Origin: Candidatus Dechloromonas phosphorivorans
Lineage (GTDB): Bacteria > Pseudomonadota > Gammaproteobacteria > Burkholderiales > Rhodocyclaceae
Length of the DNA: 64,000 nt
NCBI GenBank assembly: GCA_016721185.1
Contig: JADKIP010000014.1
Location: 744,001-808,000, forward strand
Direction of reading: 5' to 3'
Under the pieces are notes generated by a model. It saw only the letters and a list, made by a program, of their open reading frames with translations, made no database searches and was not told the origin of the DNA. Below are positions 1-6,254 of the stretch, in pieces. The number at the start of each line of letters is the position of its first letter. Position 1 is the first letter of the stretch. Both the position numbers and the translations under genes were made by a program.

Positions 1-270
1 CTGGTGTTCTTTCTGCGGTCTTTGGCCGAGCAGATGCGGCGTCTGGAAAAGAAGGTCGAGCGTGAGAAGATCGTGCTGGCGGCCATGCCTGAACTGCAGC
101 TACAGATCGTCGAGTTTGCCCGCGAACATGGTCGTGTCACGATTGGTGAAGCGATCAAGCTGAGCAGCGCCAGCCGCAATACGTTGAAGCAGCATTTCCG
201 TACCTTGGTCGAACGTGGCACACTGAACCAGCAAGGCAGTGGCCGAGGGGTTTGGTACGATCTGCGCTAA
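1..270 (+). CDS. C-terminal fragment of a Fic-family-like protein (cut by window edge)
   Basis: The frame is open to the left edge, so only the last 90 codons are present. The visible part has a basic, charged helix (LAEQMRRLEKKVEREK) followed by a winged-helix-like segment with RNTLKQHFRTLVERGTL and a terminal GRGVWYDL. That arrangement is typical of the C-terminal winged helix of Fic/DUF4172 proteins, which AMPylate target proteins through an upstream Fic domain. The catalytic HPFxxGNG motif would lie outside the window and cannot be checked, so the family call is an inference from the tail alone. The stop is followed within 10 bases by the end of a convergent HTH gene. Confidence 0.55.
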   Translation: MVFFLRSLAEQMRRLEKKVEREKIVLAAMPELQLQIVEFAREHGRVTIGEAIKLSSASRNTLKQHFRTLVERGTLNQQGSGRGVWYDLR

Positions 271-276
271 AACGCT

Positions 277-477
277 CTAAACGGCGACGGCCTTGCCGGT
301 GGATGACATGAGGCATGCGGACTCATACTCTTCGATATCGACAAGGCGGTAGAGCACACGACCGCAGAGTTTCAGATATTTGGGGCCGATCCCTTCGGTT
401 CGCCAGCGTTCAAGTGTTGCCTCGCTGACATCCCAGCGCTTGGCGAGGTTTCGTTGGTTGAAATGAATGGTTTCCAT
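277..477 (-). CDS. Small AlpA/excisionase-type helix-turn-helix protein
   Basis: 66-residue protein that is essentially one MerR-like winged HTH: NLAKRWDVSEATLERWRTEG, then a short wing with YLKLCGRVLYRLVDIEEYE. This is the layout of the HTH_17/AlpA/excisionase family, small DNA-binding proteins often found in integrated elements where they control excision or prophage genes. No other element genes are seen nearby except the Fic-like fragment and the intron/IS block, so it may be a remnant of a mobile island. A 7-bp inverted repeat (481-487/501-507) lies directly upstream of its ATG and could be its operator. Target unknown. Confidence 0.6.
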   Translation of the reverse strand: METIHFNQRNLAKRWDVSEATLERWRTEGIGPKYLKLCGRVLYRLVDIEEYESACLMSSTGKAVAV

Positions 478-936
478 GCAGGACTCCGAACGGGTTGGTG
501 GGAGTCCATGAAGGCGCTGTTCCGTTCCAAAGCCAAGTTAGCCATTGGCAACGATGTGGGTTTGGGTTCGACTGCGGGATTCGGATTCGAACTGCGCCAT
601 GATTGTTGATGCAACAACACATCGCATTTGATAGACTTACGGCTGATTCGGTGCCTTTCCGCGAATGTTCGTAGCAGCTTTTGCAAGCAAGAATGCGCCG
701 AGTTGGTGGTGTTTGGTACTGGCTGCCGCTCCACCCAATCCATCCGCAATTTTCCGCAAAAATTTACGCTAACCCGTAATACAGGTGCGTGTGCGGCACT
801 GCTCAGTAAGTATTCTTGTTGTCACCGAGCAACCATTGAGGACAATTACGGGTGTTTCTGATACGGTTGGGGGCGGGTTGCCGCTCCACCGCCAAGACAC
901 CGAAATAAACCATTGATTTTAAGGGTTTTTCTCGTT
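478..936. other. 459-bp stretch without a supported gene, 5' exon side of the group II intron
   Basis: Open frames here are short and have no recognisable domain. Visible structure: a 15-base palindrome-like repeat TTGTTG-ATG-CAACAA (603-617); a 9-bp inverted repeat ACCCGTAAT/ATTACGGGT (772-780 and 845-853); and a direct repeat of about 14 bases, GCTGCCGCTCCACC (722-735) and GTTGCCGCTCCACC (877-890). The region ends at the intron 5' boundary. It could be the remains of an integrated element; no attachment site could be proved. Confidence 0.4.
481..507. repeat. Inverted repeat upstream of the HTH gene
   Basis: GGACTCC at 481-487 and GGAGTCC at 501-507 form a perfect 7-bp inverted repeat with a 13-base gap, starting 4 bases upstream of the start codon of the minus-strand HTH protein. 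The position would suit an autoregulatory operator or a leader hairpin. That role is inference. Confidence 0.35.
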
Positions 937-2699
937 GTGCGCCCAGCATGGGCGCACTCCTGCGGGTGTAAGTCCCGCCGTAAGTTGATCACCGCGAACG
1001 AAGTGAAGCGCAACTGCGTGAGGGCGACTGAGCGTGGGAGGAAGCGGAGCATAAACTGCGAGCCGATGGACACCTCGGTCCCCCCTTGAGGGGAAGAACT
1101 GGATAGAAGGCGCCACGAGCAGGGCGAGGGGGCAATGGACCACGAAGCTCTCGTGATCAAGGCGAAGTGGCGTAAATCCGGCGGTTGTGCAGTGAAGGAG
1201 TGCGTTCTTACCTGGGGAGATCTCGCCTTGTACCTGAAAGGGTGACGTGGAGACACGGAGCGAGAAGTCAGCCGAGGCCGTAGTAGCTGCTGGTTCGGGG
1301 CGAAGGGCCGAACGAGAAGGAGTGTTCAACGCCATGACGATGTGTGAAGCCATGCGTCAGATGCCCGCATCAGCGTGGCGGGTGCCGGAAGCGAGTGGTG
1401 AAGCCGCTCGCGCACGCACCAGCGACGAAGCTTGCGCCCGCGCCATGAAACGGAGAACACAGGGTCAGCGCTGCTGCTGGCGGCGCTGACGAGGGAGAAC
1501 CTGCAACAAGCGTGGAAGCGGGTCAGGGCCAACAAAGGTGCGGCGGGCGTGGATGGTCGGGATATTCCTGAAACGGCCCGCTACCCGAAGATAGCTTGGC
1601 CGGAAATTCCAGAACAATTGTTACAGGGGACGTACCGGCCCAGTCCGGTTCGACGGGTAACGATCCCGGAAGCCGAACGGTGGCGAGCGCGAGCTGGGCA
1701 TCCCGACGGTGACGGATCGTCTGATCCAGCAAGCACTGCTGCAAGTATTGCAGCCAATTCTGGACCCGACCTTCAGCGAATACAGTTTCGGTTTCCGACC
1801 GGGGCGCAGCGCACAAGAAGCCGTTGTACGTGCGCAAGCCTACGTTCAGTCCGGACGCCGAATCGTGGTTGATGTTGATCTGGAGAAACTCTTTGATCGA
1901 GTCAATCACGACATTCTGATAGACCGGCTGCAGAAGCGCATTGGAGATGCTGGTGTAATCCGGCTGATCCGGGCGTATCTGAACAGCGGCATCATGCAGG
2001 ATGGCATCGTTGTGTCGCGGCATCAGGGAACGCCGCAAGGCGGTCCTTTATCGCCGCTGCTGGCGAATGTGTTGCTTGATGAAGTCGACAAGGAATTGGA
2101 ACGCCGGGGCCATTGCTTTGTACGCTACGCCGATGATGCAAATGTCTATGTTCGTAGCCAGCGGACGGGTGATCGGGTGATAGCCTTGCTGCGGAAGATG
2201 TACGCGAAGCTGCACCTGACGGTCAATGAGACCAAAAGTGCGGTGGCGAGTGCATTCGGCCGCAAGTTTTCGGCTTCAGTTTCTGGCTGGCGCCGAAAGG
2301 GGAGATCAAATGTGGGGTGGCGACCAAGCCGCTGGCGACCTACAAGCAGCGGATCAGGCAACTGACCCAACGCTCCGGTGGTCGTAGCATGGTGGAAGTC
2401 GTGGAACGACTGCGCCCCTATGTGTTGGGTTGGAGCCTACTCCGGTTATCGCAACTCCGAACGTCTGGCGAACGCTGGACGAGTGGATGCGACATCGGCT
2501 TCGGGCGATTCAGCTCCAACACTGGAAACGTGGCTCGACGATGGAATTCACGCAGTTGGTGGAGGAACTCTGCCAAGCTGCTGAATACGGTACTGACCAT
2601 CGCCTTCTTTGATCGACTCCGGGTGCCCCGACTCTCATGACCTCAACTTCTCGAACCGCCCGGTGCGGACCCGCATGCCGGGTGGTGTGGCAGGCGGCG
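937..2699 (+). mobile_element. Group II intron, 5' portion (domains I-V), interrupted by an IS3 element
   Basis: The intron begins at a GTGCGCCC consensus-type 5' end (937), followed by the ribozyme domain I region and then the maturase frame inside domain IV. A domain-V-like hairpin lies at about 2655-2692 (GAACCGCCCGGTGCGGACC, then GCATGCCGGGTGGTGTGG). Domain VI is not contiguous: at about 2700 the sequence switches to the terminal inverted repeat of an IS3-family element, and the rest of the intron resumes at about 4346. The maturase is also decayed, so self-driven mobility is unlikely. The 5' boundary is placed by consensus only. Confidence 0.75.
1335..2640 (+). pseudogene. Group II intron reverse transcriptase/maturase, multiply frameshifted
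   Basis: Recognisable RT-maturase sequence spread over all three plus frames. The N-terminus (MTMCEAMRQ at 1335) shifts near 1436 into LTRENLQQAWKRVRANKGAA. A one-base insertion near 1667 (CCCGGAAGCCG) moves it to TDRLIQQALLQVLQPILDP. A one-base loss near 2267 moves the X/thumb part into another frame, and several more single-base losses at 2434-2460 scramble the GIIM region. The palm motif is intact: FVRYADDANVYV contains the catalytic YADD, and TPQGGPLSPLLANVLLDEVD precedes it. At least five frame changes mean no full-length protein from this copy. Confidence 0.85.
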
Positions 2700-2798
2700 C
2701 GCGTCAAGGTAGTTGTCGCCTGAGTCATGCAGCCAACGGCTGAATAAGGTTGTCTTCCGAATGTGCGTTGACGATGCAATTGCGTTCGGGATTCAGTG

Positions 2799-3814
2799 TT
2801 ACGGCGCCGACCGGCGTCCAGTTTCGTGTTTTCCTGACCAGCGTGCCGGGTTGAGGTCGCGTGCCGAGGCATACAACGCATGTCGGGCGGCGAGAATGGC
2901 TTGATCCTCGCCGGCATGGCGCTGGGCCGGGCTGACGTAACGAATGCCACTGTGCCGATGCTCGACGTTGTACCAATGCACGAAGCTGACCGCCCAGGCA
3001 CGAGCGTCGCCGAGCTCGGCAAAGCCTTTGGCAGGAAACTCAGGGCGGTATTTGGCGGTGTGAAACAGCGACTCGGCGTAAGCGTTGTCATCGCTGACCC
3101 GGGGTCGGGAATAGGAGGGTTTGACGCCCAACCAGTTGAGCATCGCCAGCACCGTCGTCGCCTTGAGTGTCGAGCCGTTGTCGCCATGCAAGACGGGCTT
3201 GCTGCTCAGCGCGGCAATGCCCTCGGCCAGCGCCGTACGGCGCACCAGATGCGCGGCATGATCGGCGTGATCGCTGTCATGCACCTCCCAGCCGACGATC
3301 TTGCGGCTATACAGGTCAAGGATCAGGTAGAGGTGGAACCATCGGCCCTGCACCTGGGCCGGCAAATACGTCATGTCCCAGCACCACACCTGGCGGGGTT
3401 CGGTCGCGATGTGCGTGGTCGGCGGTCGCTGCTGCTTCGGCGCCTTGGCGCGGCCGCGGTGGGCGGTTTGTCCATGAGCCTTGAGCACCCGGCTGAAGGT
3501 GGATTCGCTGGCCAGGTAAATCCCTTCATCAGCCAGCATCGGCACCATGCGCGCTGGCGGCACCGCTGCAAAGCGGGTTCGTTGGCCACGGCCAGCACGT
3601 GCGCCCGCTCGGCCGCGGTCAGTGCGTGGCCAGCGGGCGGACGAACGGCCTGCGGTCGGCGATCGCCGCCGACCAGCCCAGCGGTTGCCTGCCAGCGCTG
3701 GAGGGTACGCAGGTCAATACCGGCCATCGCGCAGGCCGGTTTGAGTCGTGCCCCGGCAGCATGGGCGACATGGATGTCTCGGGTCAGCGCCAGGCGGTCT
3801 TCGAGGCCGATCAT
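2799..3814 (-). pseudogene. IS3-family transposase OrfB (DDE integrase), one frameshift
   Basis: The first part (from ATG at 3814, MIGLEDRLALTRDIHVAHAA) runs to about 3575. There the cue NEPRFAAVPPAR is broken by a missing base (read as NEPALQRCRQRAW), and the correct protein continues in another frame as MVPMLADEGIYLASESTFSRVL. The catalytic core is complete in the second frame: WCWDMTYLPA (first Asp), VLHGDNGSTLK (second Asp) and DDNAYAESLFHTAKYRPE (Glu), ending with the RHSGIRYVSPAQRH block typical of IS3 integrases. Function in DNA cleavage and strand transfer is lost unless the frameshift is bypassed. Confidence 0.85.
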
Positions 3815-4290
3815 TCGTCCTCTCCGTTGTTGAAGAGCGCCACGACTTTTTTGAGAGCACCAGCAGGGGCTGCCGTTTCGGCGAGTGCCCGGTCCTTGCG
3901 TAGCAACTCGCGCTCAAGTTCCTTGATGCGTTTCTTGTCTTGCCGGGTGGCTTGCGGGCTGGCTCTGAGCTCTTCCGGCTCGGCCAATGCCGTGGTCGCA
4001 CTGGTCCGCCATTTGAGCAGTTCGTCCGGATAGACGCCGTGTTCGCGACACCATGCGCTCTTGCCGGCCTCATCCAGCGCTGCCGTGACGATCACCGCCT
4101 CCAGCCGCGCCGCCGCTGTCCATGCCCGCCCTCGGGCGGGCATGGACAGCACGTCATCTCGCCAACGCTCAAGGGTTCCTGAACCAATGCCCACTTCGCG
4201 GGCAACTACGTCAACCGCGGCGCTTTCCGGCGCCAACAATCGTGCTACCGCTCTACCTTTGAACTTCTCTGAGTACCTTGCCATTTCCAT
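3811..4290 (-). CDS. IS3-family transposase OrfA (DNA-binding HTH)
   Basis: 159-residue protein opening with MARYSEKFKGRAVARLL and an HTH (AREVGIGSGTLERWRDDVL), followed by a second HTH-like part (CREHGVYPDELLKWR) and a charged helix (DKKRIKELERELLRKDRAL) of the leucine-zipper type used for OrfA/OrfAB oligomerisation. It ends by overlapping the start of orfB at ATGA. In IS3 elements the active transposase is an OrfAB fusion made by ribosomal frameshifting. An A-rich run followed by G lies near 3846-3852, but its phase does not fit the classic slippery heptamer. Confidence 0.85.
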   Translation of the reverse strand: MEMARYSEKFKGRAVARLLAPESAAVDVVAREVGIGSGTLERWRDDVLSMPARGRAWTAAARLEAVIVTAALDEAGKSAWCREHGVYPDELLKWRTSATTALAEPEELRASPQATRQDKKRIKELERELLRKDRALAETAAPAGALKKVVALFNNGEDE

Positions 4291-4345
4291 CCTTTGTTGC
4301 CGCCCATTGTGGAGATTCTATTGAGGCGACAACTATTCTGACGCG

Positions 4346-4388
4346 GAGGGCAGGGGTGCAGCCTAAAATGCCTGCCCCCTATGCCGAT
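4346..4388 (+). mobile_element. Group II intron, 3' end (domain VI), displaced by the IS
   Basis: Directly after the IS right end comes a stem GGGCAGG/CCTGCCCC enclosing GTGCAGCCTAAAATG, a plausible domain VI with a bulged branch-point A in CCTAAAA. It is followed by CTATGCCGAT, which resembles the usual group II intron 3' end. The intron would therefore close at 4388. Joined to the 5' portion, this gives an intron of about 1.8 kb without the IS. Confidence 0.7.
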
Positions 4389-4449
4389 TTGGGGCGCTGC
4401 CTTGTTATGTTTAGGGGTGATTATTTTTTTGCTGTGAAGGGGTGAGGTT

Positions 4450-4833
4450 GTGTTAGCTAATCATTGGTGTGCGTCGGTCGATGCGACCATTCAGTTGCGT
4501 ACAGGTTGTAATCCTCTGGAAAAGCACGGGCCGCAAGCGGTGCTTGTTCATGCGGACGCCTGGGCGCCGATGGATGCGGTGGCGAATCCTCATGACATTC
4601 GGGATGTGGTCGACTATGAGGTAATTTTTCTTGCAATTCGGAAGCTTGAAGAAAATGACCATTGTATTTGTCTCGAATCCAGCATTCTTGAAATCATGGA
4701 TGCTATCTTTTCGATCCCGGTTGTGACTTCGGCTTTTGTCTCGATGCACAAACCGCATGTCTATAACGGCCAGGGAACGCCGGCTATTTCCTTATCAATG
4801 ACGCGTGAGCAATGGCTAAAGAACAAGGCGTAA
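4450..4833 (+). CDS. Dihydroneopterin aldolase-like protein (FolB family)
   Basis: 127-residue protein that follows the FolB/FolX tunnelling fold: an N-terminal strand with VDATIQLRTGCNPLEKHGPQAVLVHADAW, then VVDYEVIFLAIRKLEENDHCICLESSILEIMDAIF and the final strands ending ISLSMTREQW. FolB converts dihydroneopterin to the hydroxymethyl pterin in tetrahydrofolate synthesis. The start is a GTG at 4450, because an in-frame stop lies at 4435. Divergence at several FolB positions leaves FolX-like epimerase or a non-canonical role possible. It precedes a DHFR gene, which supports a folate function. A promoter must lie in the 60 bases after the intron. Confidence 0.6.
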   Translation: MLANHWCASVDATIQLRTGCNPLEKHGPQAVLVHADAWAPMDAVANPHDIRDVVDYEVIFLAIRKLEENDHCICLESSILEIMDAIFSIPVVTSAFVSMHKPHVYNGQGTPAISLSMTREQWLKNKA

Positions 4834-4841
4834 ACCGAGGC

Positions 4842-5363
4842 ATGATCACGGCGATTGGCGCGGTGTCCAGTAATAACATGCTGGGGCTGGCCGGTTGGTT
4901 GCCTTGGGATATTCCGGAAGAGCTGGCTTATTTTGAAAAGACGGTGGCCGGTGCGGCATTGCTTATCGGGCGTTTGACTTACGAGTCGATGGACGTGGTG
5001 CCTGAGCCTTCCTTTATTGTCAGTCGCCAACTTGACCTGGTTTTGCGGCCTGGTTGCACGCGGGTTGATAGTGTGGAGCAGGGCTTGTCGAAGGCGTTGG
5101 AAACGGGCAAGCCGGTTTTTGTCATTGGCGGTGCGTCGGTCTATGCCGCGGCCTGGCCGTACTGTCACCAGTTTTTGTTGACCCGGATTGAGCAGTCCTT
5201 TGCTGGCGATACGCTTTTTCCCGAGAGCATTCCACTTGCTGAATGGCGGCTGGTCAACGAGGACCGGGAAACCTATTTGGAAAAAAAGACCGGACAACAC
5301 GTGGTCTGCCGATTTCTGCAGTACGAACAGATTTCACCCTTGGCTTTGCCGGCTGCTCCCTGA
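4842..5363 (+). CDS. folA: Dihydrofolate reductase family protein
   Basis: DHFR fold: MITAIGAVSSNNMLGLAGWLPWDIPEELAYFEKTV has the Trp-Pro-Trp-Asp/Glu substrate region, LLIGRLTYESM is the NADPH-binding helix with its conserved Gly-Arg-x-Thr-Tyr-Glu-Ser, and PVFVIGGASVYAAAWPYC is the C-terminal GG motif. The enzyme reduces dihydrofolate to tetrahydrofolate with NADPH. The frame also allows an upstream ATG at 4812 overlapping folB, but the ten extra residues are outside the family, so 4842 is preferred; neither start has a clear ribosome site. Pairing with the FolB-like gene suggests a small folate operon. Confidence 0.75.
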   Translation: MITAIGAVSSNNMLGLAGWLPWDIPEELAYFEKTVAGAALLIGRLTYESMDVVPEPSFIVSRQLDLVLRPGCTRVDSVEQGLSKALETGKPVFVIGGASVYAAAWPYCHQFLLTRIEQSFAGDTLFPESIPLAEWRLVNEDRETYLEKKTGQHVVCRFLQYEQISPLALPAAP

Positions 5364-5440
5364 CGAATTAGCCGCGCAATAAATACTTCCTGAGTCGAAT
5401 TCAACAAAATGCTTGCGCCCCTCGTTCATTTTACCTATGA

Positions 5441-5459
5441 TTAAAACGAACGTATGAAT
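5441..5459 (-). promoter_or_regulatory. Putative TetR-type operator upstream of the TetR regulator
   Basis: Read on the minus strand this 19-mer is ATTCATACGTTCGTTTTAA. It agrees at 17 of 19 positions with a site upstream of the bifunctional gene at 13.4 kb and is similar to one upstream of fadL. It lies 13 bases upstream of the regulator's start codon, so it would give autoregulation. The imperfect dyad AAACGAACGT resembles the CAAAC/GTTTG half-sites bound by fatty-acid-responsive TetR proteins such as PsrA (family knowledge). Confidence 0.6.
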
Positions 5460-5472
5460 TATAGGAGGCGTC

Positions 5473-6216
5473 ATGGCTGAAGTTAAATCTGTAGATACTC
5501 GCGAACGAATTCTCGATGTTGCTGAGCGCCTTTTCATGGGGCATGGTTATGACGGCACCTCGATGCGCATGATTACCAGTGAGGCAGCCGTCAATCTGGC
5601 AGCGGTGAATTACCACTTCGGCTCAAAGGAGTCGTTGATGCAGGAGGTTTTTCGTCGGCGGCTGGATTGGCTGAACGAGGAACGAATGCGTGTCCTGAAT
5701 ACGCTGGAGCGTGAAGCGGCTGGCAAGGCGCTTAAGCCGTCGCAGATTGTCGATGGCTTTTTCGGCACCTTGTTGCGCATGGCGGACGACGAGAAACGGG
5801 GCGGGACGACCTTTCTACGCTTGCTCGGCCGCACGCTGACCGATCCTTCGGAGTTTATCCGTACCTTTCTGGCCCATGAGTACGCCGCGGTGGTTGATCG
5901 CTACAAGGAGGCGCTGTTCAAGGCTTTGCCTGATGTCCCGAAGGCGGAAATTGTCTGGCGCTTTCACTTCATGCTCGGCGCTACTTCTTACGCGATTGCC
6001 GGTACCGATGCCTTGCGGCTGGTGACTGACTGGCAGATTGAGGAGTCTGACTCGATTGACCGGATGGATCGCCTGGTGCCGCGCTTGATGTCCTTCCTGC
6101 TGGGTGGTTTGCGCTCGCCCTTGCCGCAGTTTTCGGATGCGGCTGCAACCGTAGAAACAAAGGCTGGCCATACGACCACAGCGGCAAATGCTGGCCCTGC
6201 GGTCGACAGCAAATAA
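5473..6216 (+). CDS. TetR-family regulator of fatty-acid oxidation genes
   Basis: 247 residues. The N-terminal TetR HTH spans about residues 8-55 (RERILDVAERLFMGHGYDGTSM, then VNLAAVNYHFGSKESL). The rest is a helical ligand domain of the kind that binds acyl-CoAs in PsrA/FadR-type members. A strong ribosome site (AGGAGG) precedes the ATG. It is the first gene of a run of beta-oxidation genes and shares a 19-bp candidate operator with fadL and a second fad operon, so it probably represses them until acyl-CoA binds. Odd feature: the last 22 residues are two 27-nt repeats (TVETKAGHT, TTAANAGPA) ending at a TGCGGTCGAC motif, related to repeats in imuB and dnaE2. Confidence 0.8.
   Translation: MAEVKSVDTRERILDVAERLFMGHGYDGTSMRMITSEAAVNLAAVNYHFGSKESLMQEVFRRRLDWLNEERMRVLNTLEREAAGKALKPSQIVDGFFGTLLRMADDEKRGGTTFLRLLGRTLTDPSEFIRTFLAHEYAAVVDRYKEALFKALPDVPKAEIVWRFHFMLGATSYAIAGTDALRLVTDWQIEESDSIDRMDRLVPRLMSFLLGGLRSPLPQFSDAAATVETKAGHTTTAANAGPAVDSK
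6148..6207 (+). repeat. Two 27-nt repeats plus TGCGGTCGAC at the 3' end of the TetR gene
   Basis: Units 6148-6174 and 6175-6201 are each 27 bases and begin ACCGTAGAAACAAAGGCTGG and ACCACAGCGGCAAATGCTGG. The first is close to the third unit in imuB. The 10-mer TGCGGTCGAC (6198-6207) overlaps the end of unit two. Both units are in frame and encode nonapeptides TVETKAGHT and TTAANAGPA. Confidence 0.7.
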
Positions 6217-6254
6217 GCGACTAAAACCAAAAAAACATAAAAGGAGACAACAGC

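Larger units (their letters stand above)
2700..4345 (-). mobile_element. IS3-family insertion sequence inside the group II intron
   Basis: The two ends carry an inverted repeat. TAGTTGTCGCCT at 2710-2721 matches AGGCGACAACTA at 4324-4335 exactly, and the match continues outward imperfectly through GCGTCA (2701-2706) and TGACGC (4339-4344), about 21 bp in all. Between them lie orfA and orfB on the minus strand, overlapping at ATGA as in IS3 elements. orfB is frameshifted, so this copy is probably not autonomous. No clean target duplication could be recognised, and the outermost bases are uncertain by a few nucleotides. Removing the element rejoins intron domain V to domain VI. Confidence 0.8.

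Noticed and set aside
628..861. 77-aa plus-strand open frame upstream of the intron
   Set aside because: TTG start without ribosome site, no domain, Cys-rich random composition.
478..936. Integron attC or cassette region before the intron
   Set aside because: No integrase and no convincing pair of core sites; the short repeats seen do not form an attC fold.
3846..3852. A6G slippery site for OrfAB fusion in the IS
   Set aside because: The heptamer is present but in the wrong phase of orfA for the classic minus-one slip, and orfB is broken anyway.
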